64,000 nucleotides of DNA from JABSOG01 sp041583135 (GCA_041583135.1 JBFHGJ010000013.1:1-64000), one strand, 5' to 3'. Counted from the stretch's first letter, positions 26,150 through 35,856 are shown. Program-made: numbers and translations. Notes: generated by a model not told the origin, from the letters alone.

Positions 26150-26368
26150 ATGGCCAAAGAAGACGTCATTGAAATGCAAGGTACGGTATTGGAAACTCTT
26201 CCCAATACAATGTTCAGAGTTGAATTGGAAAACGGTCATATCGTGACTGCCCACATCTCTGGCAAAATGCGCAAAAACTACATCCGTATCCTTACCGGCG
26301 ACAAAGTGACAGTTGAAATGACACCTTATGACCTGTCTAAAGGTCGTATCACTTTCCGCGCACGTTAA
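26150..26368 (+). CDS. infA: InfA, translation initiation factor IF-1
   Basis: 72-residue S1/OB-fold protein that binds the ribosomal A site during initiation. The sequence MAKEDVIEMQGTVLETLPNT through MTPYDLSKGRITFRAR is the canonical IF-1. The frame is open further upstream, but ATG 26150 with CAGAGG about 11 bases before it gives the exact family length. It sits after bpt, separated by 216 bp that should hold its own promoter. No tRNA gene is found in the neighbouring spacers, unlike E. coli. Confidence 0.98.
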   Translation: MAKEDVIEMQGTVLETLPNTMFRVELENGHIVTAHISGKMRKNYIRILTGDKVTVEMTPYDLSKGRITFRAR

Positions 26369-26424
26369 TAACAATCAGCAACACATCACAACCTGAGTTT
26401 TTGTTTGCCTGGAATTGACCGGGC

Positions 26425-26455
26425 AGACGTAAGACCGGGGCTCATCGTCTTTTTC
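26425..26455 (+). terminator. Probable terminator after infA
   Basis: AGACG (26425-26429) pairs with CGTCT (26446-26450), followed by TTTTT. The stem is short and the loop long, so this is moderate evidence. A further GCGCGGC/GCCGCGC hairpin (26540-26562) lies before the convergent gene and may terminate it. Confidence 0.5.
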
Positions 26456-26574
26456 TTATCAAAACGACAGCTGCAACTGACACCGTTGCAAACTAACGCC
26501 ATTGAGAGTTGGAAATCGTGAATTGCGGTGGTGGGGAGAGCGCGGCTGGGATAGTGCCGCGCCAAACACTTAGA

Positions 26575-27171
26575 TCAGGAAGTAAAAATCAACTCTGCGC
26601 CCATCTGCCAAAGGATCACTGTTGCCCCCATCAAAGTGACCGTTAACACTAAGCCGACAGCGACCATAGCACTGGCAAATAGATAGCCGCGCTCTTTTGG
26701 TACGTGCAGCACATCAGGCACACCGATGTACAACAGATACACCGCATAACAAGCCGCAGCGGTGACCAATATGATATCGAGCCACAAGATAGGATAAAAG
26801 CCGCATAGACCGGCAACAAACAGTGGCGTACAAGAATAAGCCGCAATACCAAGCCCTCTTGAATAACTACACTCCTCTGCGCGGTAGGTTTTGCTCATCC
26901 AGTGCATCATAAAGCCCAAAAACGCAACGCCGCCAAGCATCGCGAGATAAAACAACGCCAACACCTGCATCGCGGAGTCTTCTGTAATGCGAATGACATC
27001 ACCGCCTAAAGACCAGCCGATTTTTGTCAAACCAAAAAACCAAGCAACCGCAGGTAATGCAGCAACAATCAGAATAAAACTGAGATAGTGTTTTACAATA
27101 CTGTCGTTGTCATTAGCAATTCTTGCCCACTCGGCATGTGGGTTGATAAATAAACCGAGAATGTGATTCAT
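26575..27171 (-). CDS. Yip1-family inner-membrane protein
   Basis: 198-residue integral membrane protein with five hydrophobic segments. The N-terminus MNHILGLFINPHAEWARI is the typical opening of bacterial Yip1-domain (PF04893) proteins, and the middle has the LFVAGLCGFYPILWLDI and YLLYIGVPDVLHVP blocks. The biological role of this bacterial family is not established. A strong GGAGG lies 8-12 bases upstream of the ATG. It is transcribed in the same direction as the cbb3 genes, about 180 bp downstream of them. It probably forms its own unit. Confidence 0.85.
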   Translation of the reverse strand: MNHILGLFINPHAEWARIANDNDSIVKHYLSFILIVAALPAVAWFFGLTKIGWSLGGDVIRITEDSAMQVLALFYLAMLGGVAFLGFMMHWMSKTYRAEECSYSRGLGIAAYSCTPLFVAGLCGFYPILWLDIILVTAAACYAVYLLYIGVPDVLHVPKERGYLFASAMVAVGLVLTVTLMGATVILWQMGAELIFTS

Positions 27172-27354
27172 AATTACCTTTCCTCCAAAACAGAGTATTA
27201 TTGTTGTTTATTTTGGTTATTGATAATTTGATTATAGTCAGGTTTTGACAAATAGAAGGGGTTTTCTAATAAAAGTTTGTAATAAATTTGTTTTAAATCA
27301 AACGTTTTAACTTTTCCGACCACGACTGCTGAATTTTTAAACAAAACCTTCGCT

Positions 27355-28011
27355 TTACAACAAAATGGCAGAAACAATCGTCCAAACGCCATAACACAGC
27401 ATCAACACTCCACAGCCGCGACGTACCCATTGATTTTTAAGCACATAAGTCAAAGAGCTCGACATCATGCCGACAGCCATCAGTACAGGTAAAGTGCCAA
27501 GTCCAAAGCTCAACATAAACAAACCACCGGCTATCACCGTATTTTGTGTCATTGCAATCGATAGCGCAGAATAGACCAAACCGCAGGGAATACAGCCCCA
27601 GCTCAAGCCAGCATATATTCCGGCTTTAGGCGAGAGTTGACTAAGCTTAGTGAGTTTAACAAGCAGCGTGCCGACCACCCGTTCAACATGTCGCAGCCCA
27701 AGCCACCAACCGCCGATATAGCATCCACACATGAGCAGCAACACACCGGCAATCACTCGCATCACGAGTTGCGCTTGTGGTAAGCTCTCAAAGGCAAGAC
27801 TGCCGACCAGCCCGCCAAGTAAACCCAAAATAGTATAACTCAGTATCCTACCTGCGTTTACCTTCGCGACCAAAGCCGCCCGGCTCGACCAATCCGTTGA
27901 CCCCGCCCCCATGCTAAATGCGCCAATCAAACCACCACACATCGCCAAACAATGGGGCGCAGAAAATAGCCCCATCATCAAGCCCGCAGCAAAAATCAAA
28001 GGATCAGACAC
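27355..28011 (-). CDS. Sulfite exporter TauE/SafE-like (DsbD_2 type) membrane protein of the cbb3 cluster
   Basis: 218-residue polytopic membrane protein of about six helices. It carries paired motifs MGLFSAPHCLAMCGGLIGAF and GLSWGCIPCGLVYSALSIA, each with Cys residues near a helix. This is typical of the UreH/DsbD_2-like proteins that sit beside ccoS and ccoI and are thought to help copper or redox supply for cytochrome oxidase assembly. The start is GTG 28011, five bases after the ccoS stop; TAAGG lies upstream. It is the last gene of the cco run. The function is inferred from context. Confidence 0.85.
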   Translation of the reverse strand: MSDPLIFAAGLMMGLFSAPHCLAMCGGLIGAFSMGAGSTDWSSRAALVAKVNAGRILSYTILGLLGGLVGSLAFESLPQAQLVMRVIAGVLLLMCGCYIGGWWLGLRHVERVVGTLLVKLTKLSQLSPKAGIYAGLSWGCIPCGLVYSALSIAMTQNTVIAGGLFMLSFGLGTLPVLMAVGMMSSSLTYVLKNQWVRRGCGVLMLCYGVWTIVSAILL

Positions 28012-28016
28012 CGCAT

Positions 28017-28187
28017 TTAAGCCTTATTGTCTGGGTCTTTTGGCTTAATGTCATCGTCAAATAGAATGTCGTGACCATGTTTTTCCAAGTCATCGAACTG
28101 TTTGTTGTTAACCGCCCAGATAAATACCAGTACTGCCAGTGCCAGTATGATAAGGCTTATCGGGATCAGCAAAAAGATAATATTCAC
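28017..28187 (-). CDS. ccoS: CcoS, cbb3 oxidase maturation protein (small)
   Basis: 56-residue single-pass membrane protein. The N-terminal helix MNIIFLLIPISLIILALAVL is followed by VFIWAVNNKQFDDLEKHGHD and an acidic tail ILFDDDIKPKDPDNKA. This is the FixS/CcoS pattern (helix, WAVxxxQFDDLE, DD motif), needed for copper and heme insertion into CcoN. The start is GTG 28187, which overlaps the ccoI stop in GTGA, so translation is coupled. Confidence 0.93.
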   Translation of the reverse strand: MNIIFLLIPISLIILALAVLVFIWAVNNKQFDDLEKHGHDILFDDDIKPKDPDNKA

Positions 28188-30676
28188 GAGTCTTGCACTC
28201 CCCGATAAAAACTAATACGCCAGGAATTCATCAACACGATAAGCGAAGACAATGACATGCCCAGCGCAGCCAGCCAAGGCGGGATCAGCCCGGCTGCCGC
28301 CAATGGCAAGGCACTTAGGTTATAAGCCAGCGCCCAACCGATATTTTGTTTGATGATACTTTTACTTCGATGCGCAATATCAATGGCTTTAACAATTTGC
28401 GTTAAGCGCGCCCCCAACATTACCCCGTCGGTTTTCGCCTGTACAAACTCACAAGCATCATGTATTGCAATAGACACATGGGCTTGTTTCAGCGCGGCGG
28501 CGTCATTAATGCCATCACCAACCATTAAAATTTTGTGCGATTGGCGCGACAACGCCTTTAAGTAATCAATCTTATCTTCGGGTTTCATGCCCGAACGATG
28601 GTTTTCAATCTCTAGCGCCTTGGCAATATTGGCACAATTTTGCTCACCATCGCCCGATACCAAATGAATAGATAACCCCATCGCCTTTAACTGGGCCACC
28701 GCTTTTGCCGCATCAGCCCTTGGTGAATCTTTAAACACAAATAGGCCAATGGGCTTACCCTGCTCGACTAAAAACACATTGATGGCATTTTCTACCTGCG
28801 CCTTAGCCGTTTGCTCATCAACCCCGGCATACTCGGCATTGCCAAGACGATACAAATGACCACGATAGTATCCTTCGACACCGCCGCCTTGAATAACATT
28901 CAGTTGTTCAAACTCAATGGCTTGAGCGGTGCTTTCCGATTCAAGTGCTTTTTCTTGCAGGACCTTGGCCAGTGGATGATTGACCCCCTGCTCCAACTGA
29001 CTGGCATAATGCAGCAGCCTATCTTCACTGACATCTGCCAGCGCAATGATCTGCCAAAGATCCAACTTGCCGTCGGTTAAAGTACCGGTCTTGTCAAATA
29101 ATACGGTATCGATTTGTGCCAAGCCGCCGAGCAGCCGCCCGGTTGTGGGCATCAAACCATTGATTAAAAGCGCTTTATTACCAACAGACAAAGCCACAGG
29201 CGTTGCCAAAGACAATGCACAGGGACAAGAAACCACCAAAACCGCAAGCACCACCCCTAGGGCCAGTGACGGTTCAGTAAACTCCCAATAAACCCAAGCA
29301 CTTAATGCGCAAGCAAGCACTATCATGACAAAATAGCCTGCCACCTTGTCCGCCAACATCGCCATCGGCGGTTTGTCTGTCGCCGCACGCTCGGTCAGCC
29401 TCACCATATTCGACAGTAAGCTGTTTTCCGGTACGCTGGTCACTTTAAGCTCAAATGGATTTTGCACGTTGACACTACCGGCAAATACACTGTCACCGAC
29501 GGCTTTACGCAATGGCAAAGATTCGCCAGAAAAAGCGCTCTCATCGATTTGGGTTTGACCTTGGACAATATTGCCATCGGTTGGGATCACCGCGCCGTTT
29601 TCAACCAACACGATATCGCCGGGTTTGAGTGCTGAAAGCAGCACGGTTTGCGTACCTTGCCCATCCACCAATAAGGCGTAGTCAGGGAATACAGATACCA
29701 ATTCATTGGTTGACGCCGCCTGCTGACGTCTAGCATTAAGTTCAATAAAACGACTGGTGAGCAAAAAGAACACAAACATTGCGACCGACTCGAAGTATAC
29801 CTCGCCTTCAAGCCAAACCGTATTGACCAAACTGGCCACATAGGCAGCGATTATTGCCAGCGATACCGGCAGGTCCATCCCAGCCTTATTGTTTTTAAAG
29901 TCCCGCCAAGCACTGACATAAAACATACGGGCCGAATACAACACAACCGGCGTAATAACAATCAGTGACGACCACTGCAACAGCTTTTCAAAGACAGGCT
30001 CGATACCTTCAAACGCCCCTGCATACAAGCCGATGGTGAACATCATTACCTGCATGATAGCAATCGCACTGACCCCAATTGCTTTGAGCATTGAGCGTCG
30101 TTCTTGCTGATAGAGTGCTTCTTCTACACTGGCGACATAAGGATAAGGCTGATAGCCTAACTCAAAAATGGTGCTGAAAATCTGTTCGAGCTTAACTTCC
30201 TTCGGATCAAAACTGACATAACAGCGGTGACTGGCAAAATTGACGTTAACCGATTTGACCCCATCGATACTGCTCAAGTACTTCTCAAGTAACCAGACAC
30301 AAGCGGCACAACGCACGCCTGAAACGATCAACTCCGCTTCGACGAAGTCATCTATTTGACGGGTGTATTTGGCTTGGTATTCTGGCTGGGCCCATGCCTC
30401 GAATTCTCGTTGCGAAGCCGACTGAGCTTTACGGGGTTTTAGTTCTAAGTCTTTGATATCGCAAACATCGCGATACTCATAGTAATGGGTAAGGTCGTTC
30501 GCCACTATCAGTTGCGCTGCCGCCACACAGGCAGGACAGCACATCGGACGACTTTTGCCGTCTATCTCTAATCGATAGTCGGCGCCTGCCGGAATAGGCA
30601 GTTGGCAATGAAAACAGCTGCCGATACCAGTTGAGAGCGCGGTATCGGCGGTCAAAGGTTTTAACTTGGCGTTCAT
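28184..30676 (-). CDS. ccoI: CcoI, P1B-type copper ATPase for cbb3 oxidase assembly
   Basis: 830-residue inner-membrane ATPase that exports copper toward the periplasm for cbb3 maturation. An N-terminal Cys-rich zinc-finger-like region (CFHCQLPIPAG, MCCPACVAAAQ) is followed by a heavy-metal-associated domain with VRCAACVWLLEK (about residue 120). The CPC ion motif is VSCPCALSLATPVALS (about 480), the phosphorylation motif is DKTGTLTDG (about 530) and the hinge is VGDGINDAAALKQA. I chose ATG 30676 over GTG 30679 because AGAGG is 5 bases from the ATG. The FixI/CcoI subgroup is longer than CopA and linked to cco genes, as here. Confidence 0.95.
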   Translation of the reverse strand: MNAKLKPLTADTALSTGIGSCFHCQLPIPAGADYRLEIDGKSRPMCCPACVAAAQLIVANDLTHYYEYRDVCDIKDLELKPRKAQSASQREFEAWAQPEYQAKYTRQIDDFVEAELIVSGVRCAACVWLLEKYLSSIDGVKSVNVNFASHRCYVSFDPKEVKLEQIFSTIFELGYQPYPYVASVEEALYQQERRSMLKAIGVSAIAIMQVMMFTIGLYAGAFEGIEPVFEKLLQWSSLIVITPVVLYSARMFYVSAWRDFKNNKAGMDLPVSLAIIAAYVASLVNTVWLEGEVYFESVAMFVFFLLTSRFIELNARRQQAASTNELVSVFPDYALLVDGQGTQTVLLSALKPGDIVLVENGAVIPTDGNIVQGQTQIDESAFSGESLPLRKAVGDSVFAGSVNVQNPFELKVTSVPENSLLSNMVRLTERAATDKPPMAMLADKVAGYFVMIVLACALSAWVYWEFTEPSLALGVVLAVLVVSCPCALSLATPVALSVGNKALLINGLMPTTGRLLGGLAQIDTVLFDKTGTLTDGKLDLWQIIALADVSEDRLLHYASQLEQGVNHPLAKVLQEKALESESTAQAIEFEQLNVIQGGGVEGYYRGHLYRLGNAEYAGVDEQTAKAQVENAINVFLVEQGKPIGLFVFKDSPRADAAKAVAQLKAMGLSIHLVSGDGEQNCANIAKALEIENHRSGMKPEDKIDYLKALSRQSHKILMVGDGINDAAALKQAHVSIAIHDACEFVQAKTDGVMLGARLTQIVKAIDIAHRSKSIIKQNIGWALAYNLSALPLAAAGLIPPWLAALGMSLSSLIVLMNSWRISFYRGVQDS

Positions 30677-30692
30677 CACAACCTCTGAGGGA

Positions 30693-31214
30693 TCAATTTT
30701 CGGCAGGTATCAGTGTCACACTGCCCTTTAACGGCAGATCTAACCTTCCTTTTAACCGCCAAACCTTGTGCGCATTGCCATCGTCGCCTTTGATCTCTAA
30801 GTACCAACGCCCTACCGGCACCTCTTTAAATGAATAAACATACTCACTTTCATTGCCACTGCCGGTAACCTGCGCCAATGCGCCAGCAATATCCTGATCG
30901 GAGTCCTTTATATGAAATAGGCTAAAATGCAAAAACGGCTGCGACGGACCGACAAGTTTGATACGCATGGTATCCCCCGACACACTGACGTCGGCTGTCA
31001 ATCCCAACGACTTGGCCAAGTCATCCTCGGCAAAGCGCTGGTTTATCGCAAGACCTTCTTTATAGTAGTTGTCTTGGATCACATCATTCGGATCATTGCT
31101 GACCAAAAAAAGCAAATGGATACCACCGACAACGGCGGTTAACGGCAAACCAATGACCATCCAAACAATAGGATAGCGATACCAAGGTTTGCTTTTGACC
31201 TGTTGCTCACTCAT
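30693..31214 (-). CDS. ccoH: CcoH/FixH-family cbb3 oxidase assembly protein
   Basis: 173-residue membrane protein with one N-terminal helix (about 14-38, IVWMVIGLPLTAVVGGIHLL) and a periplasmic domain that starts DPNDVIQDNYYKEGLAINQR, the FixH signature. The domain continues with an immunoglobulin-like beta region (GDTMRIKLVGPSQPF, GRWYLEIKGDDGN). CcoH binds the early CcoN complex during assembly. It sits between ccoG (15 bp gap) and ccoI (16 bp gap), the standard GHIS order. Confidence 0.93.
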   Translation of the reverse strand: MSEQQVKSKPWYRYPIVWMVIGLPLTAVVGGIHLLFLVSNDPNDVIQDNYYKEGLAINQRFAEDDLAKSLGLTADVSVSGDTMRIKLVGPSQPFLHFSLFHIKDSDQDIAGALAQVTGSGNESEYVYSFKEVPVGRWYLEIKGDDGNAHKVWRLKGRLDLPLKGSVTLIPAEN

Positions 31215-31229
31215 ATTCTCTTAACAACC

Positions 31230-32675
31230 TTACTTGCCCGATGGACCAAAAAATCTCGATTTACGCACGGCCTGAACCTGCTCATTGTCTTGACTGACGA
31301 CGGTGAATTCAATATCCGCCGACATACCTTGCATTCTCACCGGGTCAATGGTGACCACCACAGGTAACGTCAATACCTCACCCGGTCCCACTTCAATGCG
31401 TTGACCTTTTTCTATTGCCAATCCACGAATGCCTTCGACGCTAACGGTCATGGTATGAGGATTGTTGTCTTTGTTGGCAATTTTAAGGGTATAGTTGTTT
31501 TGGATCATACCATCGTCGCGCTTAACGTATAATGCACTACGATCGCGAATAACATCTAGGGTCATCGAATCGGTAGAGACCAACGCAATAGAAAACGCCA
31601 TCACCATGATAAATGCTGCCAAGCCATAACCGATAAGCTTTGGCCTGAGCATCTTGGTGTGACCACCTTCCTGCTTAGCTTCGGTGGTATAACTGATAAG
31701 TCCCGGCTCGTAATTCATCTTTTTCATCACGTCATCACAGGCATCGATACATAAGGCGCAGTTGATGCACTGATATTGCAAGCCGTCACGAATATCGATG
31801 CCCGTGGGGCAGACCTGCACACATAAATTACAATCGATACAATCTCCCAACCCCATTTCTTTCGGGTCTTGGGCACGACGTCTTGGACCACGGCTCTCGC
31901 CACGTTTTTCGTCATAGGCGACAATCAGGGTATGTTTGTCGAACATCGCCGATTGGAAACGGGCATAAGGACACATATGCGTACACACCTGCTCGCGCAT
32001 CCAGCCGGCGTTTATATAGGTGGCTAGGGTGAAAAAGGTGATCCATGCGGCCCCCACCGTCGCAACTTCAAAATTGAACAAGTCCACGGTCATTTCGCGA
32101 ATGCCGTAGAAATAACCGATAAAAGTAAAACCGGTGACAAAAGCAAAGCCGAGCCACATGATGTGTTTGGCGGTTTTACGATATATTTTCCGCGCTGTCC
32201 ACGGCGCTTTATCCAGGCTGATCCGCTGATTGCGCGAACCTTCAGTGAGCTGCTCGGCCCACATAAATATTGCTGTCCATACCGTCTGCGGACAGGTATA
32301 GCCACACCACACCCGGCCAAGCCAAGTGGTAACAAAAAACAATAGGAAAGCGGCGATGATTAATGCCCACGCCAATAGCACAAAATCTTGTGGCCAGAAT
32401 GTCAGCCATAAAATATGAAACTTGCGCGCCGGCAAGTCGAAAAAAACAGCCTGTCGGCCGTCGAGGTTTAACCATGGGAGTAAAAAATAGCCGAGTAACA
32501 ATGGCCATCCGGTGTAGAGTCTGACCTTTTGAAAAAAGCCGGTCTGAGCTCTTGTGTAAATTTTTTCTCTTTTTTCGTAGAGGTTATATTTCTTCGGCTC
32601 CTCAATGTTGACTACATCAATCGCCTCTTCAATTTTTTTACCGCTGGAATGCTCTTTATCGTTGCCTGCGCTCAT
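31230..32675 (-). CDS. ccoG: CcoG/RdxA/FixG-type copper-handling ferredoxin-like membrane protein
   Basis: 481-residue inner-membrane protein with about five helices and a 4Fe-4S ferredoxin segment (about 275-315) bearing CIDCNLCVQVCPTGIDIR and CINCALCIDACDDVM. Upstream are CGYTCPQTVW and the TRAQTGFFQKVR start of the family. The C-terminal region (about 365-481) is an Ig-like domain (NKDNNPHTMTVSVEGI). CcoG reduces copper for insertion into cbb3 oxidase. Its place after ccoP is standard. Confidence 0.96.
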   Translation of the reverse strand: MSAGNDKEHSSGKKIEEAIDVVNIEEPKKYNLYEKREKIYTRAQTGFFQKVRLYTGWPLLLGYFLLPWLNLDGRQAVFFDLPARKFHILWLTFWPQDFVLLAWALIIAAFLLFFVTTWLGRVWCGYTCPQTVWTAIFMWAEQLTEGSRNQRISLDKAPWTARKIYRKTAKHIMWLGFAFVTGFTFIGYFYGIREMTVDLFNFEVATVGAAWITFFTLATYINAGWMREQVCTHMCPYARFQSAMFDKHTLIVAYDEKRGESRGPRRRAQDPKEMGLGDCIDCNLCVQVCPTGIDIRDGLQYQCINCALCIDACDDVMKKMNYEPGLISYTTEAKQEGGHTKMLRPKLIGYGLAAFIMVMAFSIALVSTDSMTLDVIRDRSALYVKRDDGMIQNNYTLKIANKDNNPHTMTVSVEGIRGLAIEKGQRIEVGPGEVLTLPVVVTIDPVRMQGMSADIEFTVVSQDNEQVQAVRKSRFFGPSGK

Positions 32676-32742
32676 AACACCCTACTTTAATTTATGCCAA
32701 TAAAAATCGGCACTTCCCTGTACCGATAGTTGTTTCACTCAA

Positions 32743-33621
32743 TTACTTAGCAGTGAGGCTGTAGATATAACCTGCAAGAATATGCACCTTATCTTCGCCT
32801 AAACGGTCTTTAAACGATGGCATAACACCGTTACGACCTTTTGCGATAGTCTTTTCAATTTCGCTACGGTCGCCGCCATATAACCAAACGTTGTTGGTCA
32901 AATCCGGCGCGCCAATGGCTGGGTTACCTTTAGCATCCATACCGTGACAGGCGAAACAGGTTCCGTTGAACAACGCTTTACCGCGTTCAACTTCTTTGGC
33001 ATCTTGCTCTACGCCATTTAACGACACCACGTAAGACAGAATATCCCAGACCTGCTCCTCACTAAACTGCGCTTCGTGCGCTGGCATCGCAGCGATGCGA
33101 CCGTTCATGATAGTCTGTTTGATGGTTTCACCTTCACCACCCCACAACCAAACATCGTCACGCAAGTTTGGAAAACCCGGATAACCGGTAGCGGTAGAAC
33201 CATGACAAATCGCACAGTTTTGCGAGAACAGGCGCTGACCGATCTTCATCGCGTCGGCGTTGTCTTTAAGTTCTTCAACCGGAATCGATTTGAACTTAGC
33301 AAAATAAGGCGCGTATTTTTCATCAAACGCTTTTTGGTCAGCGGCCAATTCGCCGGCAGACGTCCAACCGCCAATACCTTTCCAATTACCAAGGCTTGGG
33401 TAGTAAACAATGTAACCCAACGCAAAGATAACCAAGATGACAAACTTCCAGAACCACCAAGCCGGCAACGGATTGTCATATTCTTCAATACCATCATAGG
33501 CGTGACCCAACGTCTCACCCGGTTTTTTATCGGTTTTGCGGTTGGCCAAAAGTACCCAAACATAGCCGGCGATAGACCCAAGGGTCAAAACCGTAATAAA
33601 TAAACTCCAAAAACTGCTCAT
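32743..33621 (-). CDS. ccoP: CcoP, cbb3 oxidase diheme cytochrome c subunit
   Basis: 292-residue membrane-anchored periplasmic subunit. There are two N-terminal helices (3-25 and about 55-80, WWFWKFVILVIFALGYIVYY), then two cytochrome c domains. Heme-binding sites are CAICH (about residue 137) and CFACH (about 221), each with downstream Met ligands (MPAHEAQF, VMPSF). It receives electrons from cytochrome c and passes them to CcoO. Its ATG overlaps the ccoQ stop by 4 bp. Confidence 0.97.
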   Translation of the reverse strand: MSSFWSLFITVLTLGSIAGYVWVLLANRKTDKKPGETLGHAYDGIEEYDNPLPAWWFWKFVILVIFALGYIVYYPSLGNWKGIGGWTSAGELAADQKAFDEKYAPYFAKFKSIPVEELKDNADAMKIGQRLFSQNCAICHGSTATGYPGFPNLRDDVWLWGGEGETIKQTIMNGRIAAMPAHEAQFSEEQVWDILSYVVSLNGVEQDAKEVERGKALFNGTCFACHGMDAKGNPAIGAPDLTNNVWLYGGDRSEIEKTIAKGRNGVMPSFKDRLGEDKVHILAGYIYSLTAK

Positions 33622-33809
33622 GAATTTTGCTCCCCTTTGATCGTTTCTTTTTTCGCAGTGTGGGCGTCATCAGACTCATGACCGAATGGCAAGTGCGCCG
33701 CTTCATCAAAGTCCTTTTTGCGTCGAGGACTAAAGGCCCACCAAAACACTGCCAACAGGGCAATGAAACAGGTCACCGTAGAAAGTGACCGCCAATCGGT
33801 GATATCCAT
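33618..33809 (-). CDS. ccoQ: CcoQ, small cbb3 oxidase subunit
   Basis: 63-residue single-helix protein: MDITDWRSLSTVTCFIALLA, then VFWWAFSPRRKKDFDEAAHL, the FixQ/CcoQ pattern, ending in a charged tail. It stabilises the oxidase. It overlaps both neighbours (1 bp with the ccoO stop, 4 bp with the ccoP start), so it is coupled to both. Confidence 0.93.
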   Translation of the reverse strand: MDITDWRSLSTVTCFIALLAVFWWAFSPRRKKDFDEAAHLPFGHESDDAHTAKKETIKGEQNS

Positions 33810-34417
33810 TAGCGACGCTCCTTGATGAGCAAACCCAACTGTTGTAGATAGGCAATCAAAGCTTCACCTTCGTACATACCCGCTACCTTCTTACCGGCAT
33901 TGGCAATATCTTCGTCGGTGTAAGGCACGCCAACCATGCGCAGTGCGGCCATCTTCTTGCCGGTGTCTTTACCGTCAAGTTTGTTTTCAAACAACCAAGG
34001 GAAGCCCGGCATGTTTGACTCTGGCACCACTGAACGTGGGTCGATTAAATGCGCACGATGCCAGTCGTCTGAATAGCGCTTACCAACACGGGCCAAGTCA
34101 GGACCAGTACGCTTAGAACCCCACAAATGTGGATGGTTATAAACAGACTCACCGGCAACCGAGTAGTGACCGTAACGCTCAACTTCTGCGCGCAAAGGAC
34201 GGATCATCTGTGAGTGACAGGCGTTACAACCTTCACGGATATAGATATCGCGGCCTTCAAGAGCAACCTCATCCAAAGGTTTCAAACCTTTAATCGGCTT
34301 TGTGGTTGTGTCTTGGAAAAACAAAGGCACAATCTCAACCAAACCACCGATGGAAATAGCCAAAACAGCCAAAACCACCATCAGGCCCATACGGGTTTCG
34401 ATTAAATCATGGTTCAT
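33809..34417 (-). CDS. ccoO: CcoO, cbb3 oxidase monoheme cytochrome c subunit
   Basis: 202-residue membrane-anchored cytochrome. The N-terminal helix (about 10-32) is followed by the single heme site EGCNACHSQMIRPLRAEVER (Cys-x-x-Cys-His) and GSKRTGPDLARVGKRYSD, with the Met ligand in ESNMPGFPWL. It relays electrons from CcoP to CcoN. Start and stop overlap ccoN and ccoQ by 4 and 1 bp. Confidence 0.97.
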   Translation of the reverse strand: MNHDLIETRMGLMVVLAVLAISIGGLVEIVPLFFQDTTTKPIKGLKPLDEVALEGRDIYIREGCNACHSQMIRPLRAEVERYGHYSVAGESVYNHPHLWGSKRTGPDLARVGKRYSDDWHRAHLIDPRSVVPESNMPGFPWLFENKLDGKDTGKKMAALRMVGVPYTDEDIANAGKKVAGMYEGEALIAYLQQLGLLIKERR

Positions 34418-35856
34418 GCCAAAGCCTCCTTCTGAGCATTCTTACGGGCATCTTGTTCTTTTGCCATTTGAGCAGTCTTTAATACGTTGTAAGCCATAAT
34501 CAACATACCGCTTAAGAAAATGACGCCGCCGATGAAACGAACCACGTAACCCGGGCCCGAGGCAACTAAGGCTTCAACGAATGAATAAGTCAACGTACCG
34601 TCAGCGTTGGTCGCACGCCACATCAAGCCTTGGATCAAACCGTTAACCCACATAGAGGCGATGTACAATACGGTACCGATGGTTGACATCCAAAAATGCA
34701 AGTCAATCAAACGAGTGGAGTACATTTCACCTTGTTTGCGACCGAACATGATTGGGATCAAGTGATACATACAACCGATAGAGATCATCGCAACCCAACC
34801 CAACGCACCAGCGTGAACATGACCAATGGTCCAATCGGTGTAGTGAGACAAGGCATTAACCGATTTAATCGCCATCATTGGACCTTCAAACGTTGACATA
34901 CCGTAAAAAGACAAAGAAACGATTAAGAATTTTAAGATAGGATCGGTGCGCAGTTTTTCCCATGCACCCGACAAAGTCATGATACCGTTGATCATACCAC
35001 CCCAAGAAGGTGCTAACAGAATCAAAGACATCAACATACCCAAAGACTGAACCCAGTCAGGCAGCGCAGTGTAATGCAAGTGGTGAGGACCGGCCCAAAT
35101 GTAGATGGCGATCAGCGTCCAAAAGTGAACAATAGACAAACGATAAGAATAAACCGGACGGTCGGCTTGTTTTGGCACGAAGTAATACATCATACCCAAA
35201 AACGCAGCGGTCAAATAAAAGCCTACAGCGTTATGACCATACCACCACTGTACCATAGCGTCGATTGCACCGGCGTAAACCGAGTATGACTTAAACATGG
35301 TCACTGGTACTGCCAATGAGTTAAAGATGTGCAAAACCGCTACGGTCAAAATAAACGAAATGAAGAACCAGTTGGCAACATATATATGGTTTGACTTACG
35401 CTTGGCAACCGTGCCTAAGAACAAAACTGCATAGGCAACCCAAACAACCGTGATCAAAAGGTCGATTGGCCATTCAAGCTCAGCGTATTCTTTTGACGAG
35501 GTTAAACCCATCGGCAACGTGATCACAGCACTTAAGATCACCGCTTGCCAACCCCAAAAGACAAAACTGGCAAGCTTGTCTGAAATCAACGGGGTTTGAC
35601 AGGTTCTTTGCACGATGTACAAAGACGTGGCAAACAACGCACTGCCCCCAAACGCAAAGATAACCGCATTGGTATGCAATGGACGTAAACGTCCGAAGCT
35701 CAACCAAGCAGTATCGAAGTTAAGCGCCGGCCACACCAGTTGCGCGGCGAGAAATACGCCGACAGCCATGCCGATAATGCCCCAAACGACGGTCATTATG
35801 GCGAACTGGCGAACGACTTTGTAGTTGTATTGTGGATGTTGAAAACTTGATGACAT
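34414..35856 (-). CDS. ccoN: CcoN, cbb3 oxidase catalytic subunit
   Basis: 480-residue integral membrane heme-copper oxidase subunit with about 12 helices, reducing O2 to water with high affinity. Landmarks: LHTNAVIFAFGGSALFATSL (low-spin heme His), MVQWWYGHNAVGFYLTAAFL (copper-B and heme environment), AGPHHLHYTALPDW and TIGHVHAGALGWVAM. First gene of the ccoNOQPGHIS run. The Shine-Dalgarno sequence is weak (CTGGTAATAAA). An FNR-type promoter lies about 320 bp upstream, implying a long leader and oxygen-limited induction. Confidence 0.98.
   Translation of the reverse strand: MSSSFQHPQYNYKVVRQFAIMTVVWGIIGMAVGVFLAAQLVWPALNFDTAWLSFGRLRPLHTNAVIFAFGGSALFATSLYIVQRTCQTPLISDKLASFVFWGWQAVILSAVITLPMGLTSSKEYAELEWPIDLLITVVWVAYAVLFLGTVAKRKSNHIYVANWFFISFILTVAVLHIFNSLAVPVTMFKSYSVYAGAIDAMVQWWYGHNAVGFYLTAAFLGMMYYFVPKQADRPVYSYRLSIVHFWTLIAIYIWAGPHHLHYTALPDWVQSLGMLMSLILLAPSWGGMINGIMTLSGAWEKLRTDPILKFLIVSLSFYGMSTFEGPMMAIKSVNALSHYTDWTIGHVHAGALGWVAMISIGCMYHLIPIMFGRKQGEMYSTRLIDLHFWMSTIGTVLYIASMWVNGLIQGLMWRATNADGTLTYSFVEALVASGPGYVVRFIGGVIFLSGMLIMAYNVLKTAQMAKEQDARKNAQKEALA

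Noticed and set aside
26369..26574. tRNA gene near infA, as in E. coli
   Set aside because: No acceptor/T-loop (GTTCGAATC-like) pattern is found; only terminator-like hairpins are present.
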